Numbered from the stretch's first letter, positions 9,299 through 18,387 are shown. The stretch is 64,000 nucleotides of DNA from Flavobacteriaceae bacterium (GCA_028284005.1 JANQSO010000014.1:111105-175104), one strand, 5' to 3'. Program-made: numbers and translations. Notes: a model not told the origin generated them from the letters alone.

Positions 9299-10788
9299 TA
9301 CTGGAAACCGTTGTTATTGCCATTTATTCTATTGCTCTCATACTTATTTTTATGTATGCATTGGCACAACTCAACTTGCTTTTCAATTATTTAAGCGCTC
9401 GTAGAAACTGTGAGAAGACCTGTGAGAAATTTGATTTTTCGAAACCTGAAGAAATTCCCACGGTAACCATTCAGCTACCAGTATATAATGAACTGTATGT
9501 TATGGAGCGTTTGCTGGAAAACATTGCCGAACTGGACTACCCAAAAAATAAGCTTCACATACAGGTATTGGATGATTCTACAGATGAATCCTTCAATACA
9601 ACTGCCGCACAAATTAAAAAGCTACAAACAACAGGGCTGGACATAGAACATGTAACACGTGAAAATAGGGTAGGTTTTAAAGCCGGTGCATTAAAGGAAG
9701 GGCTAAAAACCGCAAAAGGTGAATTCATTGCGATTTTTGATGCGGATTTCCTTCCAAGGCCCAATTGGTTAAAGCGAACCATTCCATATTTTAAAGATTC
9801 GGAAATTGGTGTAGTGCAAACTCGTTGGGGGCACTTAAACAGGGATTATTCCATACTTACACGGGTACAGGCTTTTGCTTTGGACGCTCACTTTACATTA
9901 GAACAGGTAGGGAGAAACAGTAAAGGACATTTTATCAACTTTAACGGTACCGCCGGAGTCTGGCGTCGTGAATGCATTATTGATGCCGGAAATTGGGAAG
10001 GCGACACTCTTACCGAGGATCTTGACCTAAGTTACAGAGCGCAATTAAAAAGCTGGAAGTTTAAATACCTGGAAGAAGTTGAAACACCGGCCGAATTGCC
10101 GGTAGTGATAAGCGCAGCGCGCTCACAACAATTTAGATGGAATAAAGGAGGGGCTGAAAACTTTAGAAAAATGGCATGGCGTGTTTTAAAGAGTGATGGT
10201 ATTCCTTTTAAAACCAAAATACACAGTTTATTGCATTTGTTAAACAGTACAATGTTCTTAAACATATTGATCGTTGCCATTTTAAGTATTCCAATGTTGT
10301 ACATTAAAAACGAGTATGAACATTTGAAGATGTACTTCTTTGTGATGAGTTTCTTCGTGATCAGCACAATTATTTTCTTTCTCTGTTATTGGTTTACCTA
10401 TAAGAATATTTATGGTGGCGGTATCAAAAACTTTCTGAAATATACCGGAATGTTCTTTACCTTTTTCTCTATTGCCATGGGGTTTTCACTACATAACTCT
10501 ATTGCAGTTCTGGAAGGGCATTTAGGTAAGAAAAGTGAATTTATACGAACTCCCAAATTTAACATCAACAATCTAAAAGATAGCTGGAAAGGCAACAAAT
10601 ATTTAAGAAAAAACATCTCTCCAAATGTAATTATCGAAGGGTTGTTAATGCTCTACTTTGCTTTTGGAATGTATTCTGCTTTTATTGTTGGCGACCAAGG
10701 GGGAGACTTTGGCCTCTTTCCTTTTCACCTAATGCTTTTTATAGGTTTCGGGTATGTGTTCTTCAAAAGTTTAACCAGTAGAGCATAA
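9295..10788 (+). CDS. Cellulose-synthase-like processive GT2 glycosyltransferase
   Basis: 497 residues. One N-terminal helix (about 5-25), a GT-A catalytic domain with the D,D,D,QxxRW signature (QVLDDSTDES, AIFDADF, TEDLDLSYR, QQFRW) and a C-terminal block of about four helices. This arrangement is seen in beta-glycan or glycolipid synthases of the CESA/CslA superfamily. The gene overlaps the preceding GT2 by 4 bases. With the LpxR-like gene downstream, an envelope polysaccharide or glycolipid role is likely, but no c-di-GMP PilZ domain or outer-membrane exporter is present, so cellulose itself is not supported. Confidence 0.85.
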   Translation: MILETVVIAIYSIALILIFMYALAQLNLLFNYLSARRNCEKTCEKFDFSKPEEIPTVTIQLPVYNELYVMERLLENIAELDYPKNKLHIQVLDDSTDESFNTTAAQIKKLQTTGLDIEHVTRENRVGFKAGALKEGLKTAKGEFIAIFDADFLPRPNWLKRTIPYFKDSEIGVVQTRWGHLNRDYSILTRVQAFALDAHFTLEQVGRNSKGHFINFNGTAGVWRRECIIDAGNWEGDTLTEDLDLSYRAQLKSWKFKYLEEVETPAELPVVISAARSQQFRWNKGGAENFRKMAWRVLKSDGIPFKTKIHSLLHLLNSTMFLNILIVAILSIPMLYIKNEYEHLKMYFFVMSFFVISTIIFFLCYWFTYKNIYGGGIKNFLKYTGMFFTFFSIAMGFSLHNSIAVLEGHLGKKSEFIRTPKFNINNLKDSWKGNKYLRKNISPNVIIEGLLMLYFAFGMYSAFIVGDQGGDFGLFPFHLMLFIGFGYVFFKSLTSRA

Positions 10789-10871
10789 ATAATTTATTAT
10801 CTTCAAAAATAAAGCTACATTTTTGTAAATTGAAAAGTGTAAATACCCTAACTAACTAACATACTTTATTT

Positions 10872-11804
10872 GTGAGGCCATTTTTACTTTGGTTGTTTAT
10901 TATTGTCTATTCTTCCGGGAGTGTATGCCAAAATAATAAAAACACAGCTGATCCCGAATCATTTTTCAACAACCAAATTGAACTACGCCACGATAACGAT
11001 TTTTTGATATTCACAGACCGTTATTATACCACCGGAAGTTATATTGAATACAGATACCTGCCTGAAAATGGACTCTTTAGAGGCAGAAAGGAACAAATTA
11101 TAGTAAGCCTTGAACATTTATACTACACCCCTACTAATATCATTTCCAGTAATACGGCAGACTTTGACCGCCCCTATGCCGGATACTTAGGGGTTAGTGC
11201 AGGAAGTTTTATGGCAAAAGAACTTCAGGCAACAAATTTCACTATTGCTGTTGGTGTTACAGGTCCCATTTCGATGGCAGAAGGGTTCCAAAATCTATTT
11301 CACAGCTCCGGAGGAATTTCAACACCTCCCTGGATAGCACAAATAAAGAACAACTTTCATTTTAATTTTTATGCGGGCTATGTAAGGGAATGGATGTTAA
11401 ATCCAAAGCCATTTAGTGTATATGCTGCTATAAGTCCAAACATTGCTTTTGGCACAAAGGATGTTTATGTAAATCACGAATTCAAATTTTTCTTTGGTAA
11501 GAGAAACCCTCTTTTAAAAAGCCTGGCTTACAATCAGCTTGGAGAGACAGGGAAAGAGCTCTTCTTCTCCATAAATTTTACCTATAGATATGTTATACAC
11601 AATGCACTCCTTGAAGGACATCTTGTTGGTGATACTTCCGAATTTTTAGTAACTCCTAATGAAGAATTATTTTTATATGGAATCATAGGCTACTATCGCA
11701 TGAAAAGAAATGATTTCAAAATAGGTTACCAGTATATTTCGAAGGAAACAAATAAAACCAGGAGGCATTTATATTTCACTGTTTCGGTCGCCAGAAGGTT
11801 CTAA
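10872..11804 (+). CDS. LpxR-family lipid A deacylase-like outer-membrane protein
   Basis: 310 residues from a GTG start that directly precedes a signal peptide (RPFLLWLFIIVYSSGSVC). The DUF2219/LpxR signature is clear: RHDNDFLIFTDRYYTTGSYIEY, DFDRPYAGYLG, and GFQNLFHSSGG...PPWIAQI, which corresponds to the family's active-site His region. LpxR is a 12-stranded outer-membrane barrel that removes the 3'-acyloxyacyl chain of lipid A; the alternating hydrophobic pattern and terminal aromatic residue (SVARRF) agree with a barrel. An 83-base gap containing CTAACTAACTAAC separates it from the GT2 gene; it may still share the transcript. Activity on the local lipid A is inference. Confidence 0.75.
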   Translation: MRPFLLWLFIIVYSSGSVCQNNKNTADPESFFNNQIELRHDNDFLIFTDRYYTTGSYIEYRYLPENGLFRGRKEQIIVSLEHLYYTPTNIISSNTADFDRPYAGYLGVSAGSFMAKELQATNFTIAVGVTGPISMAEGFQNLFHSSGGISTPPWIAQIKNNFHFNFYAGYVREWMLNPKPFSVYAAISPNIAFGTKDVYVNHEFKFFFGKRNPLLKSLAYNQLGETGKELFFSINFTYRYVIHNALLEGHLVGDTSEFLVTPNEELFLYGIIGYYRMKRNDFKIGYQYISKETNKTRRHLYFTVSVARRF

Positions 11805-11805
11805 A

Positions 11806-13032
11806 TCATTGAAAAAGAACTTCTTTTTCAACCAATTCTCCTTCTCTATTTACGGTTACTATGGTTTTTTGCCCTTTTTCAAACATAGAAAGTGTTTTCA
11901 TATAACTCATCATATCGGTAACATGATGTTCCCCCATCATAACAACGATATCACCTTTTAACAATCCTGCTTTTTGAGCCGGCCGGCCTTCACTAATTCC
12001 ATCTATACGCATACCTTTTCCCGTAAAAAGATAATCAGGGACAACTCCCAAAGTAACTTTGAAATCCGGCACCACTTCACTTTCATTTTTAGTTTTTCGG
12101 AAAGCCAGTTTTCCGTTATCATTTAAATCTGTAATAATGGCAAAGATATAATCAGACACCTTTTGCATTCCTTCGTAATTTAACTTTTCGGCATCATCAC
12201 TTGGTTTATGGTAATCGCTGTGCTGCCCGGTAAAAAAGTGTAACACAGGAATATCTGCCAAATAAAAAGAAGTGTGGTCGCTGGGGCCAATTCCGCTTTC
12301 ATGTTCGGCTATGTTCAACCCTTCATTATTAGCAAATAGGGTTTGCTTGAAAATGGGGGAAGTTCCAACACCGTGTACCGCTAAGGTATTCTCTTTGTTT
12401 AAACGCCCCACCATATCCATATTGATCATATAGCTAACTTTCTTCAAGTCGATAGTAGGGTTTTTTACAAAATAGTTAGAGCCCAACAACCCCATTTCTT
12501 CACCTGAAAAAGCGATAAACAAGTAATTGTTATTTTTATTTGTTTCGGAAAGTCTTTCTGCAATATTGAACAGAACAGCTACTCCACTTGCATTATCGTC
12601 TGCTCCATTATGTATAGCTTCTCCTTCCCTGTGTAGAGACCCCTCTCCTCCCATTCCCAAATGGTCGTAGTGAGCACCTATAACTACCGTAGTCTCTGCT
12701 TTATGATCTATATAACCAATAACGTTCATTCCCTTTGCTAAACTGTCTTCTACCTGTTCCACAAGTATTGCCTGCTTATGAGGATCATTACTGGGTTTAA
12801 AGGTGAATGTCTGGTAGAACCCTGAAGTTCCTTTGGGGAGCAGTTTTAAATCATTAAATCGTTTTACTATATATTCCGCTGCCTGTTGTTCTCCTAAAGT
12901 TCCTGTTTCTCTTCCTTTAAAACCATCTGCAGCTAAAACAGTTACATCTTCTTTCATAGAAATAGATTTAACAACAGTTTCTTTACATGAAAAAAGAAAG
13001 GCTACAAAAAATACTATATAAAATGAGCGCAT
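11806..13032 (-). CDS. M28 family zinc aminopeptidase with C-terminal PDZ domain, lipoprotein
   Basis: 408 residues from the ATG at 13032 (a TTG six codons upstream is less likely). Lipoprotein signal MRSFYIVFFVAFLFSC with Cys16 as the acylated residue. Metal-binding motifs of M28 follow in order: VIGAHYDHLG (His), HNGADDNASG (bridging Asp), FSGEEMGLLGS (Glu catalytic and metal) and SDHTSFY (His). A PDZ-like domain occupies about the last 90 residues (GISEGRPAQKAGLLKGDIVVMMG). The enzyme should trim N-terminal residues from peptides in the periplasm or on the surface. Transcribed divergently from a TolB-like lipoprotein gene with only 32 bases between the two starts. It converges with the LpxR gene (1-base gap). 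Confidence 0.9.
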   Translation of the reverse strand: MRSFYIVFFVAFLFSCKETVVKSISMKEDVTVLAADGFKGRETGTLGEQQAAEYIVKRFNDLKLLPKGTSGFYQTFTFKPSNDPHKQAILVEQVEDSLAKGMNVIGYIDHKAETTVVIGAHYDHLGMGGEGSLHREGEAIHNGADDNASGVAVLFNIAERLSETNKNNNYLFIAFSGEEMGLLGSNYFVKNPTIDLKKVSYMINMDMVGRLNKENTLAVHGVGTSPIFKQTLFANNEGLNIAEHESGIGPSDHTSFYLADIPVLHFFTGQHSDYHKPSDDAEKLNYEGMQKVSDYIFAIITDLNDNGKLAFRKTKNESEVVPDFKVTLGVVPDYLFTGKGMRIDGISEGRPAQKAGLLKGDIVVMMGEHHVTDMMSYMKTLSMFEKGQKTIVTVNREGELVEKEVLFQ

Positions 13033-13036
13033 ATCG

Positions 13037-13056
13037 TTACTTTTACACAAAAGTAA
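13037..13056. promoter_or_regulatory. Symmetric divergent promoter element (perfect inverted repeat)
   Basis: TTACTTTT and AAAAGTAA form a perfect 8-bp inverted repeat with a 4-base spacer (acac). Each arm supplies a -7 box of the Bacteroidota type: TACTTTTG reading leftward (13055-13048) for the M28 gene and TACTTTTA reading rightward (13038-13045) for the TolB-like gene. The whole space between the two ATG codons is 32 bases, so the two promoters must overlap here. Confidence 0.5.
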
Positions 13057-13064
13057 TGTATAAA

Positions 13065-14174
13065 ATGAAAAATATTCTACTTATTGCCTTTCTGGCTCTA
13101 TTCATATCCTGTAAGAGTGAAAAGAAACAGACAATGGAAATTTCAGAAAAAACCGAAACAGAGGCTGAAATAGTAACAGATACTCTGATCTACCCGGAAG
13201 AAAAACATTTTAAATCCATCCGCCAGATCACTTTTGGTGGCGATAATGCTGAAGCTTATTGGAGCTTTGATGACAAACAGCTGGTGTTTCAGTCCAACAA
13301 TAAAGGTTGGGGAATGGAATGTGACCAGATGTTTTTAATGAATGCCGGTGATTCTTTTAAAGACAATAAACCCCCTATGATTAGTACCGGAAAAGGGCGA
13401 ACTACCTGTGCTTATTTTATGCCGGACAATCAACACTTTGTGTATGCTTCCACCCATTTGGCAGATGAAAATTGCCCTGAGGTTCCTCTTCGGAAAAATG
13501 GAAAATATGTTTGGCCTGTTTATGATTCGTTCGATATTTTTGTTGCGGACCTGGAAGGAAACATCACGGCACAACTCACCAATGAACCCGGGTACGATGC
13601 AGAAGCAACTATTTCACCAAAGGGAGATAAAATTGTATTTACCTCAACCCGAAGCGGAGATCTGGAATTATACACCATGAATTTAGATGGCAGTGATGTA
13701 CAGCAAATTACAAATGAATTAGGTTATGACGGTGGAGCATTCTTTTCTCCGGACGGTACTAAATTGATATTCCGTTCATCGCGGCCAAAAACCGAGGCTG
13801 AAAAAACCGAATATAAGGCTATGCTGGCTCAGGGCCTGGTACAACCTACAGAAATGGAGCTTTACATCTGTAATGCTGATGGAAGTGACCTGCGCCAACT
13901 CACCAATTTAGGGAATGCAAACTGGAGCCCTTTTTTTCACCCAAGCGGAGAAAAGGTGTTATTCTCAAGTAATTTTGAAGCTGAAAAAGGGTTTCCATTC
14001 AATTTATACATGATCGATCTGGATGGGAAAAATCTGGAGCGTGTTACCCATGGCGAGACCTTTGATGCTTTTCCCGTTTTTTCGAACGACGGAAAATACC
14101 TGGTTTTTTCTTCTAACAGAAATAATGGCGGTGGCCGGGATACTAATCTATTTATTGCCGAGTGGCAAGACTAA
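13065..14174 (+). CDS. TolB-like PD40 beta-propeller lipoprotein
   Basis: 369 residues from the ATG at 13065, chosen because it places a lipoprotein signal (MKNILLIAFLALFISC) at the N-terminus; a longer in-frame start at 12987 would run through the divergent gene. About five PD40/WD40-like repeats follow (YDAEATISPKGDKIVFTSTR, YDGGAFFSPDGTKLIFRSS, NWSPFFHPSGEKVLFSSN, DAFPVFSNDGKYLVFSSN), each with the usual GTKLxF/TSxR signature. TolB-type propellers bind peptides or proteins in the periplasm; here it may partner the M28 peptidase that is divergently expressed from the same promoter region. Not TolB itself, because no Tol-Pal genes are nearby. Confidence 0.8.
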   Translation: MKNILLIAFLALFISCKSEKKQTMEISEKTETEAEIVTDTLIYPEEKHFKSIRQITFGGDNAEAYWSFDDKQLVFQSNNKGWGMECDQMFLMNAGDSFKDNKPPMISTGKGRTTCAYFMPDNQHFVYASTHLADENCPEVPLRKNGKYVWPVYDSFDIFVADLEGNITAQLTNEPGYDAEATISPKGDKIVFTSTRSGDLELYTMNLDGSDVQQITNELGYDGGAFFSPDGTKLIFRSSRPKTEAEKTEYKAMLAQGLVQPTEMELYICNADGSDLRQLTNLGNANWSPFFHPSGEKVLFSSNFEAEKGFPFNLYMIDLDGKNLERVTHGETFDAFPVFSNDGKYLVFSSNRNNGGGRDTNLFIAEWQD

Positions 14175-14180
14175 GTTTAA

Positions 14181-15530
14181 ATGCCTGACTTTATAAAAAC
14201 ACAATCGTTCTCTTACATTTTTGCACTTTTTAGTGCTCTGCTCTACGTAAGTTTTGGATATGATCTGGACCGAAGTGATTTTATAAGACTTAGCTTGTTA
14301 TATGCGGGACTATTTTTTCTGACGTATAGGATCATTCAAATTTCCAAGGGCCGTTTTTGGCTACTGGCCGGGTTTGGAGTACTTTTTCGATTGCTGTTTA
14401 TTGGAAGCATTCCCAATCTTTCACAAGACTTTTATCGGTTTTTATGGGATGGAAGGTTACTGCTACAAGGTATCAACCCATACCTGCTAACACCGGAATT
14501 CTATATGCAATCCGGTAACGAAGTTGTCCCACAGGCGCTGCAACTGTATAAAGGAATGGGAGCCTTGAATGCGAGTCATTACAGTAATTACCCTCCCGTT
14601 AACCAGTTGTTTTTTGCAATTGCTGCCCTGTTTGCCGGTAAAAGCATATTAGGTTCTGTGGTCGTATTGCGTATCACTATGGTCTTAGCCGATATAGGTA
14701 TTTTATATTTTGGAAGAAAGTTGTTAAAAAAACTTGATCTGGATCCACATAATATCTTCTGGTATTTCTTAAATCCCTTTATCATTATAGAACTTACCGG
14801 GAACCTTCATTTTGAAGGTGTCATGTTGTTCTTTTTAGTTTGGTCCTTGTATCTATTACACAACAAGAAATGGTTCTGGGCGGCTGTTTTGACAGGAGTT
14901 TCGATTTCGGTGAAATTGATCCCACTGTTATTTCTGCCTTTATTCTATCAAAAGTTTGTAACAAATGGCCTGTTTAGTAGAGGTTTTTGGAGTTTAAAGA
15001 AATTCTTTTGGGTAATAATAGCAACTATCTTAGTTGCATTCGCTCCATTTCTTTCTTCTGAATTCATCGCAAATTTTATGGCAACCATTGGCCTATGGTT
15101 CCAGAATTTTGAATTTAATGCCAGTGTGCACTATATCCTTAGATGGATCGGGTTTCAAACAGTAGGCTGGAATTTAATTGAAACCACAGGGAAGATATTG
15201 CCTCTTATTGTAATACTGTTTGTACTGTTACTTTCTTTTTTCAGAGAAAACAAAACGAGCCGGCAATTGATCACAGCAATGCTTTTTGCCATTTCATTTT
15301 ATTTTCTGCTATCTACTACTGTGCATCCCTGGTATATAGCCACACCTTTATTGCTTTCTGTTTTCACAAGATATAGTTTTCCTATTATTTGGAGCTTGGT
15401 CGTAGTAGTAAGCTATTCGGCATATGGCGCCGAAGGGTTTCATGAAAACCTTTGGTTAATAGCCTTTGAGTATTTGGTCGTAATTGGATTCTTTATTTGG
15501 GAGCTATTTCAGAAAAAGCATCCAATATAA
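14181..15530 (+). CDS. Multi-spanning GT-C type glycosyltransferase (mannosyltransferase-like)
   Basis: 449 residues with about ten to twelve hydrophobic segments. After the first three helices comes a periplasmic loop with SQDFYRFLWDGRLLLQGINPY. Here the conserved acidic residues (QDFYRFLWDGR) correspond to the catalytic Asp site of polyprenol-phosphate-dependent GT-C enzymes (GT87, PIG-M-like). VHPWY near the C-terminus is also a family hallmark. The gene starts 6 bases after the TolB-like gene and is probably co-transcribed with it. The acceptor (glycan, glycoprotein or lipid) cannot be read from sequence. Confidence 0.7.
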   Translation: MPDFIKTQSFSYIFALFSALLYVSFGYDLDRSDFIRLSLLYAGLFFLTYRIIQISKGRFWLLAGFGVLFRLLFIGSIPNLSQDFYRFLWDGRLLLQGINPYLLTPEFYMQSGNEVVPQALQLYKGMGALNASHYSNYPPVNQLFFAIAALFAGKSILGSVVVLRITMVLADIGILYFGRKLLKKLDLDPHNIFWYFLNPFIIIELTGNLHFEGVMLFFLVWSLYLLHNKKWFWAAVLTGVSISVKLIPLLFLPLFYQKFVTNGLFSRGFWSLKKFFWVIIATILVAFAPFLSSEFIANFMATIGLWFQNFEFNASVHYILRWIGFQTVGWNLIETTGKILPLIVILFVLLLSFFRENKTSRQLITAMLFAISFYFLLSTTVHPWYIATPLLLSVFTRYSFPIIWSLVVVVSYSAYGAEGFHENLWLIAFEYLVVIGFFIWELFQKKHPI

Positions 15531-15566
15531 TATCGTGATATTGCATTTTTACGATGTTATTATATT
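15524..15566. terminator. Possible bidirectional terminator between convergent genes
   Basis: AATATAATATCGT (15524-15536) and ACGATGTTATTATATT (15551-15566) form an imperfect AT-rich stem with a 14-base loop between the stops of two convergent genes. It overlaps the end of the GT-C gene. The stem is weak, so this is tentative. Confidence 0.35.
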
Positions 15567-16406
15567 TTACAACATTCCAAACAACTCTATTTCTGGCTTT
15601 GTAAGATGTTTCCATTTACCTCTGGGCAGGTCTTTTTTGGTAAGATGCGCTATGGTAACACAATCTACCCGAACTACATTGTATCCCAAATGTTCAAAAA
15701 TGGAGCGAATCACACTATTACCCATATGTTTTATCTTCAGTCCAACTTCTCTTTTGGGTGCGTTCGCCACGTAGCTCGCTTCTACTACTATGACTTCTTT
15801 TCCATCAATTTTCAGTCCTTCGTTTATTTTTTGGAGGTCTCCCACCTTCAGGTTTTTGTCTAGTTCAACATGAAAAAGTCGTGTCATTCCCTTTTTGCTC
15901 AATTTTTCCTTTAGCTGATCGTCATTGGTAAATAGCAATAACCCAGTAGCATTGCGCCCTAACCTACCTATGGGAGTAATACGTGCCGATGTAGCGTTTG
16001 CGATCAAGTCCATTACCGTTTGGCCTTTACTATCACTCGTAGTGGTAGCAAAGCCTTTCGGTTTATTGAGCAGCACATATGTATTTGGTTCGGGGCTGAT
16101 TCTGCGGCCGTCAAATCGTACATCATCCTCCAATTTTACCTTATAACCCATTTCGTTTATAACCTTCCCATTTACAGTAACTAATCCGGTAGCTATATAG
16201 GTATCTGCTTCTCTTCTGGAGCAAATACCACTATTCGAAATGTATTTATTAAGACGAATTCCGTCTGTATTCTTCTTTCCAGATTGTTTGCGAGCTGTTC
16301 TTTCTTTTTTGAAAGGAGCATTTCCTCTTGTATTGCTTCTCTTTCGGGTATTATTACCTCCTCTGCCTGAAGCCTTTTCTTTTCCTCTACTATCTTGTCT
16401 GCCCAT
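15567..16406 (-). CDS. RsuA/RluB-family pseudouridine synthase homolog, catalytic Asp replaced
   Basis: 279 residues: a basic, low-complexity N-terminal tail (about 1-48), an S4 RNA-binding domain (RLNKYISNSGICSRREAD, about 50-95), and a pseudouridine synthase core (VLLNKPKGFATT, ITPIGRLGRNATGLLLFTND, VRVDCVTIAHL). In the RsuA/RluB/RluE/RluF family the catalytic aspartate sits in GRLD; here the codon at 15957-15959 reads GGG, giving GRLG at residue 150. The rest of the fold is intact and the frame is open, so this is not simple decay. Either the protein is a non-catalytic RNA-binding relative or an alternative residue has taken over. Expected substrate: large or small subunit rRNA. Confidence 0.8.
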   Translation of the reverse strand: MGRQDSRGKEKASGRGGNNTRKRSNTRGNAPFKKERTARKQSGKKNTDGIRLNKYISNSGICSRREADTYIATGLVTVNGKVINEMGYKVKLEDDVRFDGRRISPEPNTYVLLNKPKGFATTTSDSKGQTVMDLIANATSARITPIGRLGRNATGLLLFTNDDQLKEKLSKKGMTRLFHVELDKNLKVGDLQKINEGLKIDGKEVIVVEASYVANAPKREVGLKIKHMGNSVIRSIFEHLGYNVVRVDCVTIAHLTKKDLPRGKWKHLTKPEIELFGML

Positions 16407-16480
16407 TGTTTAAAATTTTTGCAAAGATACATGAAGAAGTTGAAAGCAGTAGGCTGAAACTTAAAAGTTTATTTCAGTTG

Positions 16481-17437
16481 TTATTCTTCAAACCCAATTG
16501 TAGATTGCCGTTCTCTATTTACTATCAATTTGGTTACATCGGGTCTTGAATAATGGCCCACCGGGTCAAAATTTTGACGCTCTTCGAGTACTCGATTGAA
16601 ATCTAAGGTATAATAGATGTTTCCTTCTTTATTCTGTACTGGTTTTACAAGCCATTCTCCATCTGGCCCTGCTATACAGCTTCCGCCGTTTGCCAGTATC
16701 TTTGGAGATTTTTCAAAGATCTTTTCCAGGTGGGGGGTACCCTGCGGAAAGTCTTCAATTCTCATTAAAGATGAAACCGAAATAACAAAACTCCTGGATT
16801 CACGGGCTATAAAGCGTGTAATGTCTTTAGTGTTATTCTTGCTGCCTGGCCATACGGCCACGTGCAGGTCTTCGCCCTGCGCGTAGAGCGAAGCTCTTGG
16901 CAGCGGCATCCAGTTCTCCCAGCAATTTAATCCTCCTGCGGTAAATTGCTTTATTGAATGCGTTTTAAGTCCGTTCCCATCTCCCGGTGACCAGGTCAAT
17001 CGTTCGTCATATGTAGGTTGTAATTTTCGATGTACAGACCCTATTTTTCCTTTAGGGTCAATATAAACCAACGAAGCATAAATACTATGTCCCCCCCGGT
17101 CCAAGGGGCGTTCAATAATTCCCAAATAAATCGCTATTTTATACTTTTCTGCCAATGCGCAAACGGAATCCAAATCACCATTTTCTATAGTAACCGCGTT
17201 TCTAACATAATGTGCATGTAATTCTTTATTAATTTTAGTATTCCATTCGGCTCCATCAGTTAATGCCAGCCAAAACGGATAGCCTGGTAGTAGCCCTTCT
17301 CCAAATATGATAAGCTCTGCTTCCTTTTTTGCTGCTTTACCAATTTGCTTTTCTATTTTCCGGAGGGTTTTGTTTTTGTTAAGCCATACCGGAGCTATTT
17401 GAGCTAATGCTACCTTAAGAAGATGATTGTCTTTCAT
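16481..17437 (-). CDS. Nitrilase / carbon-nitrogen hydrolase
   Basis: 318 residues. The catalytic triad of the nitrilase superfamily is readable: Glu47 in IFGEGLLPGYP, Lys138 in VHRKLQPTYDER and Cys172 in GGLNCWENWMPL. LNCWEN (rather than the amidase type) and the KLxPTxxER string favour true nitrilases (nitrile to carboxylate plus ammonia, EC 3.5.5.1 type) over N-carbamyl amidases. Cytoplasmic, no signal peptide. It starts 7 bases after the UbiA gene and so appears to be the last member of the isoprenoid-related transcript; the link to that pathway is not obvious. Confidence 0.85.
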   Translation of the reverse strand: MKDNHLLKVALAQIAPVWLNKNKTLRKIEKQIGKAAKKEAELIIFGEGLLPGYPFWLALTDGAEWNTKINKELHAHYVRNAVTIENGDLDSVCALAEKYKIAIYLGIIERPLDRGGHSIYASLVYIDPKGKIGSVHRKLQPTYDERLTWSPGDGNGLKTHSIKQFTAGGLNCWENWMPLPRASLYAQGEDLHVAVWPGSKNNTKDITRFIARESRSFVISVSSLMRIEDFPQGTPHLEKIFEKSPKILANGGSCIAGPDGEWLVKPVQNKEGNIYYTLDFNRVLEERQNFDPVGHYSRPDVTKLIVNRERQSTIGFEE

Positions 17438-17444
17438 AGTTTAT

Positions 17445-18350
17445 TCATAAAATTCGGTTCAGTAATACATCCACATCGATCAATACAATACTAAAAACCC
17501 CTATAACAATAATGAATTTAAGAATATTGTGTAGTACAATGTAGTGCATCTTCTTAACAGACAACCAAAGGATGATCAAAAAGACGCCCAATGCCAATAC
17601 ACTGCCATAGAAAAAAAGATACATATAACCTATCTCAAATTTAGTAACCAGCAAGACGATAGGAATTAGCGTTAAAAAACTTAAAATGGTAAGCATTCGC
17701 TTGGATACTTTTTCTCCATACAATACCGGGATGGTACGATAGTTTTGTGCCAAATCTCCTTTGATATTCTCCAGGTCTTTTACCAATTCCCGCATAGATA
17801 TAATAAGAAAGAGGAAAGTGGCATGCACAAAAATGACAAGGTCAAAGTTTCCGTAGTAAATAAATACGGCAAAAAATGGGGCAACTGCTAAAATTGCTGC
17901 CGTGATATTTCCAATAAAAGGATACTTTTTTAGCTTATGTGAATAGAACCAAATTCCAAAAATATAAATAGAAAAGAATACTACCGCCTTGAATGAAACA
18001 TAGCTGGCAAATACCACAGACAAGAAATTGAATATAAAATAGGAAGAGAGCTTAGTACGCTGGCTCACCAGTTTATCTAACATTGTTTTCCGCGGACGGT
18101 TAATAAGGTCTTTTTCACTGTCATAAAAACTATTGATAATATACCCTGCCGCTATGGCCGAAGCCGATGCGAGTACCAGCATCAATAAATTAAGGTCAAA
18201 AAGTACTTTTTTTAAGGGAAGTTCCGGAGCTAAAATATAGATAGAGGTAAGATATTGAGCAATTACTATTATTAGAATATTGTACCCGCGAATAATAGAA
18301 AACAAACTGAAAAACTTTAGTAAAAAGTGTTTTTGTCTTCTGGTTAACAT
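17445..18350 (-). CDS. UbiA-family prenyltransferase (geranylgeranylglycerol-phosphate synthase-like)
   Basis: 301 residues, about eight to nine membrane helices. The two Asp-rich motifs of UbiA enzymes are present: NSFYDSEKDLINRP (NxxxDxxxD type) and DLENIKGDLAQN in the second half. They bind Mg-diphosphate of a polyprenyl donor. Flavobacterial members beside mevalonate genes are commonly named geranylgeranylglycerol-phosphate geranylgeranyltransferase by similarity to archaeal enzymes, but a quinone-type or other aromatic acceptor is possible. Co-directional with mevalonate kinase (37-base gap) and the nitrilase (7-base gap). The acceptor is uncertain; membership of UbiA is firm. Confidence 0.85.
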   Translation of the reverse strand: MLTRRQKHFLLKFFSLFSIIRGYNILIIVIAQYLTSIYILAPELPLKKVLFDLNLLMLVLASASAIAAGYIINSFYDSEKDLINRPRKTMLDKLVSQRTKLSSYFIFNFLSVVFASYVSFKAVVFFSIYIFGIWFYSHKLKKYPFIGNITAAILAVAPFFAVFIYYGNFDLVIFVHATFLFLIISMRELVKDLENIKGDLAQNYRTIPVLYGEKVSKRMLTILSFLTLIPIVLLVTKFEIGYMYLFFYGSVLALGVFLIILWLSVKKMHYIVLHNILKFIIVIGVFSIVLIDVDVLLNRIL

Positions 18351-18387
18351 CCCTTAAAGAAATTTAGAATGGGAGATCTTTCAACAT

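Noticed and set aside
12987..13064. Longer N-terminus for the TolB-like lipoprotein
   Set aside because: It would read through the start of the divergent peptidase gene and move the lipoprotein signal away from the N-terminus.
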